Part shown: positions 16,167-24,629 of the stretch, one piece after another
Layout of the letters: each line of letters starts with the position of its first letter
Position numbering within the stretch: the stretch's first letter is position 1
Position numbers and translations under genes: made by a program
The notes under the pieces: generated by a model
What the model was told of the DNA's origin: nothing
The model's input: only the letters and a program-made list of their open reading frames with translations
The model's database searches: none
NCBI RefSeq assembly: GCF_000185145.2
Contig: NZ_GL833119.1
Coordinates: forward strand, 860,668-924,667
Source of the DNA: Hoylesella oralis ATCC 33269
GTDB taxonomy: Bacteria > Bacteroidota > Bacteroidia > Bacteroidales > Bacteroidaceae
Direction: 5' to 3'
Length of the DNA stretch: 64,000 nt

Positions 16167-17330
16167 TTACTTCGTAACAACCTGCTTAATACGCTGCAAT
16201 CCCTCCATCATCTGGCTGCGAGGACATGCAATGTTCAGCCGTATAAAGCCCTCGCCGGTCTGCCGGCCATACATGGTACCGCTGTTGACTTTTACTTTTG
16301 CTTCGCTCAGGAGCTTTTCGGTAAGTGCGTCGGAAGATATTCCGAGAGGCTTGATATTTACCCATACAAGGTAAGTTCCTTCGAGGCGTGTAACTTCTAA
16401 CTGCGGCATGTTGGCCGCAAAATAGGTTTTCAGTGTCAGATAATTGTCATAAAGATAGGCGTTGAGGGCATCTAACCAATCGGAACCTTCGTTGTATGCT
16501 GCCTGCAGGGCTATGACTCCGAATGGATTTACATCGCATACTTCGTTGATATTGATAGCACGGTCGATACGCAGGCGTGTTTCCTTATCATTGCAGATGA
16601 TGTTGGCGATCTGTAAGCCAGCCGTGTTGAAAGATTTCGAAGGTGAGTTGCAGGTTATTGAGTTGTTGAGTGTATCCTCCGAAATCGATGCAAACGGCAC
16701 AAACGTATGGCCGGGCATAACGAGCTCACAGTGTATTTCGTCGGCTATTACTTTCACTCCGTGCTTCATACACAGTTCGTTCATGCGCAGCAGTTCTTCG
16801 CGCTTCCACACCCGTCCGGCAGGATTGTGGGGATTGCATAGAATGAACAGCTTGACAAGAGGATCGCTTAATTTGGCCTCGAAGTCGTTCCAATCTACAT
16901 AGTAGGTGTTTTTCTGATAAACGAGGGGGCTTTCTACCGCCTCGCATCCGTTGTTTTTTATTGAAGAAAAGAAGCAGTTATATACGGGAGACTGTATAAG
17001 TACTTTGTCTTTAGGCTGCGTAAGTGCCTTGATAATGGCCGAAAGAGCGGGCACAACGCCCGATGTATAAAGAATCCACGAGCGGTCTATCTGCCATTGG
17101 TGGCGGCGATTGAACCAGCCGATGACCGCATCGTAATACGAACTCGGTACGAGTGTGTAGCCGAAAATGCCATGTTCTACACGGCGTTGCAGGGCTTCGA
17201 TAATGCAAGGAGCTGTTTGGAAATCCATATCGGCTACCCACATCGGGATGATGTCGCTGTCTTTAAGTTCGTCCCATTTATAGGAATTAGTACCTCTTCG
17301 TGTAATGATTTTGTCGAAATCGTAGTTCAT
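16167..17330 (-). CDS. MalY/PatB family PLP-dependent C-S lyase (cystathionine beta-lyase type)
   Basis: A 387-residue fold-type I PLP enzyme. Family marks: PMWVADMDFQTAP near 29-41, GIFGYT (54-59), NPHNPAGRVW (167-176), DEIH with the PLP-ring aspartate D197, and the Schiff-base lysine K232 in the SPSKSFNTAGLQ motif. Members cleave cystathionine or cysteine to pyruvate, ammonia and a thiol or H2S; related oral bacteria make H2S this way. The C-terminal domain ends FIRLNIACPRSQMMEGLQRI, as in MalY/PatB. Follows the DUF3737 gene by 27 bases on the same strand, likely as one operon. Distinguishing MalY, PatB and a true MetC role needs biochemistry. Confidence 0.9.
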   Translation of the reverse strand: MNYDFDKIITRRGTNSYKWDELKDSDIIPMWVADMDFQTAPCIIEALQRRVEHGIFGYTLVPSSYYDAVIGWFNRRHQWQIDRSWILYTSGVVPALSAIIKALTQPKDKVLIQSPVYNCFFSSIKNNGCEAVESPLVYQKNTYYVDWNDFEAKLSDPLVKLFILCNPHNPAGRVWKREELLRMNELCMKHGVKVIADEIHCELVMPGHTFVPFASISEDTLNNSITCNSPSKSFNTAGLQIANIICNDKETRLRIDRAININEVCDVNPFGVIALQAAYNEGSDWLDALNAYLYDNYLTLKTYFAANMPQLEVTRLEGTYLVWVNIKPLGISSDALTEKLLSEAKVKVNSGTMYGRQTGEGFIRLNIACPRSQMMEGLQRIKQVVTK

Positions 17331-17357
17331 AACCTATTTAAGTTTAATGAGCATTTG

Positions 17358-18212
17358 TTATGATTGGCGGGTGATGATCTCGCAGTCGGCAGGAGCAATC
17401 ACGTTCTTGTCTATTGTTACCGAGCCAATTTCATCGGCAATGATCTTTCCGGAAGTAGGATTTTTAATATTTGTGATGGCTCCTTTGATGTCTGCGTTTA
17501 CGGTTGAATATTCGAAAGCGCGGTCGCAATCCTTGTCGAACGTACAGTTTTCGAGAGTCAGGTTGTCTGCATAGCACAGCGGTTGCTCCCCCTTGATGTG
17601 ACAGTTTACGAGTCTAAGGTTTTTAGAGTGCCACCCTAAATATTCTCCATCGAGTTCCGAGTCGTACACAGTTACGTTTTCGGTTTCCCAGAACGAGTCT
17701 TTTGTAGTGATTTTTGCATTGCGTATTTCTGCATTCTTCACATACTGGAACACATATTTGGCATCGCTGGCAAGACCGTCTACCTTGATATTCCGGCTTC
17801 CCATGAACGGGTATGTGCCGTCGTGCAGCTCTACATTCTTTAAAATAAGGCCGTCTATGTTCCAAAAAGTCTCGTCTGCATCGGTTATCTTTACGTTTTC
17901 AAGCTCCAAATTCCGCATCTCTCGGAAGAATTTAGGGCCGTCTATAATGCTGTCGGTTATCCTCATATTGTATGAATACCATATTGCCGAGCGCGATTCC
18001 GGTGCGAAATAGCAATCTGAGATATTGGCTCCATCTACGTGCCACCATGGATATTTGCCGTAAAATCTACAGTTATGAGCATCTACATCGGTACATTCTT
18101 TAATGGCCGATTCCCCGTCTGTGATCGTTACATTTTCTAATTGTACGTTATGAATTTCGAAAAGAGGACGCTCGCCACCGAACTCTTTGTCTTTTATAAT
18201 TTCTTTCTGCAT
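17358..18212 (-). CDS. DUF3737 family protein (beta-helix)
   Basis: A 284-residue cytoplasmic protein without signal peptide. It is built from repeated short turns of the form N/D-x-x-h-x-N-h-x-h (LENVTITDG, VDAHNCRFYG, LELENVKITDADE, LILKNVELHDG, LRLVNCHIKG, LTLENCTFDKD), which predicts a right-handed parallel beta-helix. The opening IIKDKEFGGERPLF and the tryptophan-rich KYPWWHVDG and ESRSAIWYSYN segments are characteristic of DUF3737. Function is unknown. First gene of the pair with the PLP lyase; I recall similar pairings in other genomes, which hints at a shared role, but that is an inference. Confidence 0.85.
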   Translation of the reverse strand: MQKEIIKDKEFGGERPLFEIHNVQLENVTITDGESAIKECTDVDAHNCRFYGKYPWWHVDGANISDCYFAPESRSAIWYSYNMRITDSIIDGPKFFREMRNLELENVKITDADETFWNIDGLILKNVELHDGTYPFMGSRNIKVDGLASDAKYVFQYVKNAEIRNAKITTKDSFWETENVTVYDSELDGEYLGWHSKNLRLVNCHIKGEQPLCYADNLTLENCTFDKDCDRAFEYSTVNADIKGAITNIKNPTSGKIIADEIGSVTIDKNVIAPADCEIITRQS

Positions 18213-18237
18213 GATAATTTATTTCTATTTGTGCCGG

Positions 18238-18245
18238 CAAAAGTA
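18238..18245 (-). promoter_or_regulatory. -7 element for the DUF3737-patB unit
   Basis: Reads TACTTTTG on the minus strand, 26 bases before the start codon of the DUF3737 gene. Confidence 0.55.
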
Positions 18246-18333
18246 CAAATATAATCATAATAAACATGTAAACGAATTACGGATAATCGTACCAAAATTG
18301 CAGGAGGAAACTGAAGGCATCGGTTCTAAATGC

Positions 18334-19140
18334 CTATTGTTTCAATATTTCCACGTGCAATGTTTGCTCTATCAGGTCAATGATATAGTCTATATTGTCT
18401 GTGTTGAAATCGGCTGTAAGCCGTTTGTTGTAATCATTGGCTGAAAGTTTTACGCCGTAATAGAGTTCGAGATCGTCTAATACTTGACGCATAGATGCAT
18501 TGTGAAAGTAAAATTTATGCGTCGCCCATGCCAGATGATTTATGTTGCCATTGGCCATAATCCGTGGCTTATCGCTGCCTTTACCAAGCGTAGCACGCAT
18601 GCCTTGCGTAAGTATTATGCCGTTGTGTGAATTTTTCGAGGAGAATATAACTTTTCCGTTGGTAACGAATACCGTTGCTGCATCTAAGGTTTCGGCGATT
18701 TCGAACTTGGTTCCGAGCACTTCCACCTGTCCCATATCGCCTGTAATCCTAAAGGATTTCTCCGGATCATGGTGCACCTCGAAGTAAATTTTACCCGTCA
18801 TAGCCACCGTACGACAGTCGTTCTCGCTGTATTGAAGTGAGGAGTGAGGCGAAAGCGTTACTTTTGTACTGTCGGGAAGTATAAAGGTTTGCACTGCATT
18901 TTCTGCCGTCAGTACCGTTTGTTTTTGGTGGAAAAGCATGAATGCTCCGGCAATTATCAAGGTTATCACGGTTGCCGCTACTGCTGATATGCCCCATGTA
19001 GAACGGCGACATGTTCTGCCTGTGCGAACTTTGAACAGGCCGATGGCACGTTGTGTATCGATTTTTCCTTCGCTGTAATATCGAAGTACGAAATCAATTT
19101 CTTTCTTGTTGTTCTTTTCCATTTTAAGGTTTCTTTTCAT
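18334..19140 (-). CDS. FecR family anti-sigma factor
   Basis: A 268-residue membrane regulator. The N-terminal cytoplasmic part (1-48) holds the sigma-binding region, one transmembrane helix spans about 50-70 (AVAATVITLIIAGAFMLF), and the periplasmic FecR domain follows (FILPDSTKVTLSPHSSLQY, MTGKIYFEVHHDPEKSFRI, VEVLGTKFEI). The C-terminal DUF4974 part is WATHKFYFHNASMRQVLDDLELYYGVKL. Such proteins receive a signal from the STN domain of a TonB receptor and release an ECF sigma factor. Here the receptor gene lies two genes upstream in the same operon, but no sigma gene is adjacent; the nearest is at 32924-33412. Met1 or Met7 could be the start. Confidence 0.92.
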   Translation of the reverse strand: MKRNLKMEKNNKKEIDFVLRYYSEGKIDTQRAIGLFKVRTGRTCRRSTWGISAVAATVITLIIAGAFMLFHQKQTVLTAENAVQTFILPDSTKVTLSPHSSLQYSENDCRTVAMTGKIYFEVHHDPEKSFRITGDMGQVEVLGTKFEIAETLDAATVFVTNGKVIFSSKNSHNGIILTQGMRATLGKGSDKPRIMANGNINHLAWATHKFYFHNASMRQVLDDLELYYGVKLSANDYNKRLTADFNTDNIDYIIDLIEQTLHVEILKQ

Positions 19141-19165
19141 ACTGTTTGATTATGTGGGGGAAATG

Positions 19166-20173
19166 TTATTGTTGAGGAAGGTCTATCCAGTCGCACTGGG
19201 TATGGTTGCAGGCGCCCATTACACCGATACCTCCCGTTATATTCGAGAATGTAGGGGTAATTTGTGCCAGTCCGTGTTTGGCCAGATCGTTGTTGATAAT
19301 ATCGTTCAGCGATTTCAGAAAATGATAATATTCCGGAGAGAGCTTATATAAAAATATCTTGAATTGCACTTTAGCCTCGTTTGTAGATTGCACCTGTGTC
19401 TGGTAGGTCGGGATATTCAAGTGCAAGGTATAGCTTTTACCGTTGATGCTTCGGTCGTTGAAGATATAGAAATATTGATAGAAATGATTGCTGAAGCCTA
19501 AGTTTTTATCAAGATCGGATAGCGGTTTAAAGAGCTCTTCTCCATGTATATCGAGTGCAGCCCATATCAGAGACGTATCTCGTTGTGCCGAAGGATTGCC
19601 CTGCATGCCGTTTTTTTGCTTATTGCCATGGCCGGATGACCGCTGTGGAGAGATAGTTCTAATGAGTACTTTTATGCCATAAAAGTCTTCTGTGCCGACA
19701 AGATCGGAAAAGGAGGCCTGCAATTGATAGTAGTCGGTCTTAGTATAATCATCGTCGATACGGCTGACCAAATCTATTTGTTTGAATAATATGGGTACGG
19801 ATTCCGGAATAACTGTGGATGAAGAAATGGCCGGATAGCCTTCGGCAGATACTTGCATTTGAATTATATCACCCACATGTTGTTTGGCCAAAACATAATA
19901 GTACCCATGTTTGTAAGGGTGTACTTTGCATATATTGCCGTTTACTGTGTATTTGATATCTGCATTGTTGATCGGGGGTATCTGTTTTTTATCTTTTTCC
20001 TGTGAAAGACTTATGGGAATAGAACCCGACAGATAGATGAAAGTTGTATCGTTAAGAGAGGGGAAAGTATATGCTACGATCTTCCGCGTATCGCCCAACT
20101 TTCCCAAATCGAAGTTATCGCGACACGATACGTTAATTACAAATATGGATAATATAAATAGGTACCTTTTCAT
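19166..20173 (-). CDS. DUF4249 family outer-membrane lipoprotein
   Basis: A 335-residue lipoprotein. The start at 20173 gives a short lipoprotein signal with lipobox-type ending INVSC (C17); the longer frame from 20242 overlaps the receptor gene and is rejected. The body has the DUF4249 layout: an opening beta-sandwich (PIPLSQEKDKKQIPPINNADIKYT, then GYYYVLAKQHVGDIIQMQVSAEG), VPILFKQIDL, and near the end YYHFLKSLNDIINND followed by FSNITGGIGVMGA. DUF4249 proteins accompany TonB receptors in Bacteroidota and are thought to be surface accessory lipoproteins. It lies 7 bases after the receptor gene and 25 before FecR. Substrate unknown. Confidence 0.87.
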   Translation of the reverse strand: MKRYLFILSIFVINVSCRDNFDLGKLGDTRKIVAYTFPSLNDTTFIYLSGSIPISLSQEKDKKQIPPINNADIKYTVNGNICKVHPYKHGYYYVLAKQHVGDIIQMQVSAEGYPAISSSTVIPESVPILFKQIDLVSRIDDDYTKTDYYQLQASFSDLVGTEDFYGIKVLIRTISPQRSSGHGNKQKNGMQGNPSAQRDTSLIWAALDIHGEELFKPLSDLDKNLGFSNHFYQYFYIFNDRSINGKSYTLHLNIPTYQTQVQSTNEAKVQFKIFLYKLSPEYYHFLKSLNDIINNDLAKHGLAQITPTFSNITGGIGVMGACNHTQCDWIDLPQQ

Positions 20174-20180
20174 ATAGGAG

Positions 20181-22865
20181 TCAGAATTTGATGGTATAAC
20201 TTGCCGATGGAATAATCGGAATAAAGCCTTTTGTTTGCGCATAATATTGCCCGTTGTTGTTTCGTTTGATTTTTACATATAAAGTGTTAAGATGACAGTA
20301 CGCGTTGAAAATGCTTATATTCCATATACGTTCGTGCCCGCGTTTGGTTGTATGGCGAAAATCTACGCCTATATCGAGCCGGTGATATGCCGGCAACGAT
20401 ACATTGTTGGGACAGTTGTAAACAAATCCATGCCTTTCTGTTTGTTCTTCTTCGGGATAAGTGGCTTGCGGGATATGGCCGGGAACTCCCGAAGGTATAT
20501 CCGGAAAAGCGATATATTGTGTGGGCAATGTGAGCCGATTACCGGTGTGATAGTTCCATGATGCAAAGCCGTAAATACGGTTGGAAAGTCTGTAACGGCA
20601 TACGATGTTCAGTTTATGACGATTGTCGAACTTATCGTAATACCAGTCTTTGTAAAAGTCGTTAAACTTTCTTTCGTTCCATGATAGTGTGTAAGCGGCA
20701 TCTAAGTTTATCCGTTTGTTTTTATACGACAGGTCTACTTCCATGCCGTAAAAGCGTCCTTTCCCGGCTATAATATCGTTGTCCCACTTGTCGGCAGGCG
20801 GTTCCAGTCCCATCCAATTCTTGTATTGCGTAAGATGACGTGAGTATTTGTAATAACCTTCTACAGAGATAAACAAACGTTTGTTCAGTTGTGAGTATCC
20901 TCCCACGGCGATTTGATAAGATCGCATAGGCTTTAGACGTGCGGTTGTGGGCACCCAATAGTCTGTAGGCATATCTAAATAAGTATTCGATATTTTGTGT
21001 ATGAATTGCGTCATGGTGGTAAACGACGTTTTCAGAGAAGTGTATTGAGAGAGCTGATACTTTATAGCAAAGCGCGGATCTATATTGGCAAAGGTTTTTC
21101 TATCTGCATAGAACGTGTCGAAGTGTAGCCCCGCATTCAGACTCCAATGCCTGTTTACCGTAAATTCATCTTCTATATAAAGGTTTGTTTCGAGTGCCTG
21201 TTGGTAGTTTCTGCCTTCCATTCTTACGGAATCCAGTTGCTTTGTATCGTCTGCACTTCCATATATATCGAGCCTACTGTAAGTCTGCGGGCGAAACATG
21301 TGGTACGTGTAATTGTTGCCGAACCTGATATGATGCTTAGGAATAGGGCGATAATCGAACTCGGTGCGGTAACCCACATCGTAAATGGTAGAGCGGTAAC
21401 CATGACGGGTGTACGTTATGTTACGCACATCGCCATTGTGTATCGTGCGATCATCATCATAATTATCGTAGATGGAATTATAATATGAGCATACGGCTGT
21501 AAAGTTTGCGAAGAGTTTTGGCGATAACTGTATGTTCCAGTTGAGGGCTGCATTGAAGTTACCCCATTTGAATGAAGTCTCTGTAACGTTATGATTGACG
21601 GATTGGCCAGATTCCCATTCGTATCTGTCCTTTGTTCTCAATGCATCATGTCCGGAATAAATGCTTAGCGAAATCTTGTTTCGATTGTTGAACAGATGGG
21701 TTATTTTTCCGTTGATGTCATGGAAGTGATAGTTTATCGTAAACTTTTCTTCCTTATTGTTGTGGTTGATGATGGCGAAGATCGGTTTCGATAATATGTC
21801 TATCCAGCTGCGCCTGATGCCGAAGTTGAAGGATGTTTTTCCTTTACATATCGGACCTTCTACTTGGAAACGGCCGTCGAGTAATCCTATGCTGTAGCTG
21901 CTATGGAAACTGTTCATGTTGCCATCGTTGGTACGTACATCTATTACGGAAGACAATCGTCCGCCATAACGTGCCGGAAAGCCGCTCTTGTAGAAATCCA
22001 CGTTCTTTACAACATCGGTATTGAACGAAGAAAACACGCCGAGAGTGTGATTTGTGTGATATAGAGGGGTGCCGTCGAGCAAGAAGAGGTTCTCGTCGTT
22101 GTTGCCACCATGTACATATAAGCCCGATGTAATTTCAATTCCCTCAGCTACACCCGATATGCGTTGCAGACTTTTTACCACGTCAGGCGAACTGAATAGT
22201 GCAAATTCCGTCTTTAGGTCTTTCGATGTGAGCGATCGTTTGCCCGTCTGTGTGGTCAATATGGGCGAGTTAAGGTTGCCCGTTACCACTATTTCGGCGA
22301 TATTTGCATTCTCTATGAGCGATACATCTATGGTCTTGTTGCTATAAAGCATAATTGTATCGTGCACATCTTTATAACCTATGTAAGACATTGTGATGTT
22401 GTGTTGCCCTTCGGGCAGGGTAAGACTGAAATAACCATGCTCGTTTGTCATCGTTCCTATGCCGGTTGTTTTATCGAACACGGTAGCATTGATCAGCGTT
22501 TCTCCCTTTGTATCGCGGATATACCCGTTTAGTGTGTGGCGTAGCGGTACAGTTTCCTTGCGCTGTTCTGTCCGTTTCTTTTTCTTCTTGGTAAGTATTA
22601 TGTAATTGTCTTTTAGTGTCCATTCTATTTCCGTATCTGCAAATAGTAAGGTGAGGCACCTTTTTAAAGGGAGTCCGGTAAGCGGTTTACCTCGGTAGGG
22701 GCAGTCTACATCGATAGAGGCATCGTAGATGAAGTTTACTTTCAGTTCACGGTGCATACGTTTCATCTGTTGCCTGATGGTCGTAAACGGTTTTTCCGCC
22801 CTGCACACATCCGGCAACAGTATGAACAATGATAGAATGATATATGTATAGAAGATTTGCTTCAT
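20181..22865 (-). CDS. TonB-dependent receptor with STN and carboxypeptidase-like N-terminal domains
   Basis: An 894-residue outer-membrane receptor. Order: signal peptide 1-23; STN signalling domain about 30-90 (LKVNFIYDASIDVDCPYRGK, LKDNYIILTKKKKKR); carboxypeptidase regulatory-like beta-sandwich about 110-190 (LNGYIRDTKGETLINATV, TMSYIGYKDV); plug about 195-310 (VVKSLQRISGVAEGIE, LDGTPLYH, FPARYGGRLSSVIDVRTNDG); then a 22-strand-type barrel ending in SASYTIKF. STN domains pass substrate signals to FecR, and a FecR gene lies downstream in the same operon, with a DUF4249 gene between. This makes a trans-envelope regulated uptake locus. It lacks the SusD partner, so a polysaccharide is not indicated; the substrate is open (metal complex, peptide or cofactor). 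Confidence 0.93.
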   Translation of the reverse strand: MKQIFYTYIILSLFILLPDVCRAEKPFTTIRQQMKRMHRELKVNFIYDASIDVDCPYRGKPLTGLPLKRCLTLLFADTEIEWTLKDNYIILTKKKKKRTEQRKETVPLRHTLNGYIRDTKGETLINATVFDKTTGIGTMTNEHGYFSLTLPEGQHNITMSYIGYKDVHDTIMLYSNKTIDVSLIENANIAEIVVTGNLNSPILTTQTGKRSLTSKDLKTEFALFSSPDVVKSLQRISGVAEGIEITSGLYVHGGNNDENLFLLDGTPLYHTNHTLGVFSSFNTDVVKNVDFYKSGFPARYGGRLSSVIDVRTNDGNMNSFHSSYSIGLLDGRFQVEGPICKGKTSFNFGIRRSWIDILSKPIFAIINHNNKEEKFTINYHFHDINGKITHLFNNRNKISLSIYSGHDALRTKDRYEWESGQSVNHNVTETSFKWGNFNAALNWNIQLSPKLFANFTAVCSYYNSIYDNYDDDRTIHNGDVRNITYTRHGYRSTIYDVGYRTEFDYRPIPKHHIRFGNNYTYHMFRPQTYSRLDIYGSADDTKQLDSVRMEGRNYQQALETNLYIEDEFTVNRHWSLNAGLHFDTFYADRKTFANIDPRFAIKYQLSQYTSLKTSFTTMTQFIHKISNTYLDMPTDYWVPTTARLKPMRSYQIAVGGYSQLNKRLFISVEGYYKYSRHLTQYKNWMGLEPPADKWDNDIIAGKGRFYGMEVDLSYKNKRINLDAAYTLSWNERKFNDFYKDWYYDKFDNRHKLNIVCRYRLSNRIYGFASWNYHTGNRLTLPTQYIAFPDIPSGVPGHIPQATYPEEEQTERHGFVYNCPNNVSLPAYHRLDIGVDFRHTTKRGHERIWNISIFNAYCHLNTLYVKIKRNNNGQYYAQTKGFIPIIPSASYTIKF

Positions 22866-23350
22866 CCGTTCAAATATATACGCTTTAACTGTTTAATTAT
22901 TGCGTTTTCAACCTCTTAACCATCTGTTTTAAGGAGTCGGGCGCTTCGATCAGCAGGCGAAATGTTAGTATCTATGATCAAATGTAGTGAATGTATCCTG
23001 AAAAAATCAAGCGAGATATTTATGCTATTCTTGCTGTATTCCTGCCTTTCGAGCGCCTTATCCTTTCTTTTTGAGTTAATTGTCTTTTTTGAATATGAAT
23101 GAATTACTGTTTATGTGTCTGCATCTGCTTCGTGGTTTATAGACCTTTCAACAGAATGCGGGTGTCGTTCTTCGTATCAAATATAAGGCTGCCGTGGCCT
23201 TGTCCTATACGGATTTGTCCACAAAAGTTTTATTCATATACATTTTTAAGACGCGAGAAAGAGGAAATCCCCTATACCTATATCGCTTTTTTTCTAAAAA
23301 TATTTTTTCGGAGGAATGGATGATATACTTGGCTCCATGATACAATTACA
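22866..23350. other. intergenic region of about 485 bases without a clear gene
   Basis: Upstream of the minus-strand TonB receptor gene. One plus-strand frame (23099-23323) has a Cys/Phe-rich composition unlike a protein and no promoter. TATATTTG lies at 22871-22878 on the minus strand but would put transcription start right at the start codon. Nothing else recognised. Confidence 0.5.
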
Positions 23351-23374
23351 GAAAATGCACCCTTGTGGGTGCAT
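23351..23374 (-). terminator. terminator of the gltX-waaA operon
   Basis: ATGCACCC (23355-23362) and GGGTGCAT (23367-23374) form a tight hairpin with a 4-base loop. On the minus strand it is followed by TTTTC. Lies 35 bases beyond the waaA stop codon. Confidence 0.85.
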
Positions 23375-23408
23375 CGATATTTCTTCCGTATATATAATAT
23401 ATTTACGT

Positions 23409-24626
23409 TTAAATATTAATGAAAGACAGTATCTTATCGGTGGCGCCAGCTCTGTTCTTAACGAACATACCGGCTGCGAGACCGCTGTTCTTTAGGTAAT
23501 CTGAATTGTTGATGAAGCGGTTCATCTGATGTGTAAACGATGGATAATTGATTATTTCGAAGCCTCCTTGGGCCATGAGCAGTCCTTGTGCTTCCTGAAA
23601 ATGGCGGTTGTTGGGACCGAAGATTACCGGAACTTGCCATACGGCAGCCTCCAGTACGTTATGAATACCTACGCCGAAACCGCCGCCTACGTAAGCAATT
23701 TCGCCGTAATGATAGATACTCGATAGTAATCCGAAGCAATCTATGATGAGGCAATCGGCCTGTTGAGCTTCCTCGGGAGTGGCTTGCGTGTAGCGTATGG
23801 CCTTGCGATGAAGTTTCTGGGCGATTTCTTTCAGATGGTCTTCCGAAATAACATGCGGCGCAATAATTACTTTCCAATCCTTGTGAATATTGAAGAATTT
23901 AATGAAGATATCTTCATCTGGTTGCCAACTTGAGCCTGCCACGAAAACTTTGTTCTCACCTTTGAATGCTTCGATAATAGGAAGTTGTTTGCTTGCCTCT
24001 TTGATTTGGAGTACACGGTCGAAGCGTGTGTCGCCTGTAATCGTAACGTCTGTGATACCAATAGTGGAAAGAAGATACTTGCTTATTTCGTTCTGAACGA
24101 AGAAATGGGTAAAGCAATTGAGCACTTTACCGTATTGACGGCCGTACCATTTAAAAAAAACTTGATCGGGACGGAATATGCTTGATACGCTATATACGGG
24201 TACATGACGGTGTTTGAGGATATGTAAATAGTTGTACCAGAACTCGTATTTGATGAAAAACGCCATCACCGGACGTATGGCACGCAGGAACCTACGGGCA
24301 TTACGAATAGTGTCGAGGGGGAGATAGCAGATAATGTCGGCTCCCTTGTAATCCTTTCTGACCTCATAACCTGATGGTGAAAAGAATGTCAGTAAAATCT
24401 TGTATTCGGGATGCTCGCTTCGTACACGCTCCATCAACGGGCGACCTTGTTCGAATTCTCCCAAGGATGCGGCGTGGAACCAAACGTATTGATCATTGGG
24501 ATTTACCTTTTCTTGCAGTATCTTAATAGTTTGGCGTTCGCCATGCCACATCTTCTTGACTTTCTTACTGAAGATGCTGGCTATCGCTACGCCCAATAGG
24601 TATATGTAAATGGTGAGATTGTACAT
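23409..24626 (-). CDS. waaA: 3-deoxy-D-manno-octulosonic acid transferase
   Basis: A 405-residue GT30 glycosyltransferase that adds Kdo from CMP-Kdo to lipid A precursor, an essential step of LPS inner-core synthesis. An N-terminal membrane anchor spans about 4-20. The donor-family motifs are present: WFHAASLGEFEQGRPL with the catalytic glutamate E57, FFSPSGYEVRKDY, FIKYEFWYNYL, ITGDTRFDRV, VAGSSWQPDED, and the C-terminal YVGGGFGVGIHNVLEAAVW / PVIFGPNNRHFQEA segment that holds CMP-Kdo. Length is normal. Transcribed with gltX, only 3 bases after it. Confidence 0.95.
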   Translation of the reverse strand: MYNLTIYIYLLGVAIASIFSKKVKKMWHGERQTIKILQEKVNPNDQYVWFHAASLGEFEQGRPLMERVRSEHPEYKILLTFFSPSGYEVRKDYKGADIICYLPLDTIRNARRFLRAIRPVMAFFIKYEFWYNYLHILKHRHVPVYSVSSIFRPDQVFFKWYGRQYGKVLNCFTHFFVQNEISKYLLSTIGITDVTITGDTRFDRVLQIKEASKQLPIIEAFKGENKVFVAGSSWQPDEDIFIKFFNIHKDWKVIIAPHVISEDHLKEIAQKLHRKAIRYTQATPEEAQQADCLIIDCFGLLSSIYHYGEIAYVGGGFGVGIHNVLEAAVWQVPVIFGPNNRHFQEAQGLLMAQGGFEIINYPSFTHQMNRFINNSDYLKNSGLAAGMFVKNRAGATDKILSFINI

Positions 24627-24629
24627 GCC

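Noticed and set aside
22871-22878. TATATTTG upstream of the TonB receptor gene on the minus strand
   Set aside because: It would put the transcription start at the start codon and has no -33 partner, so it is probably chance.
23099-23323. Plus-strand frame of 74 codons in the 22.9-23.4 kb gap
   Set aside because: Composition (Cys, Phe, Arg rich) is not protein-like and no promoter or homologous pattern was seen.
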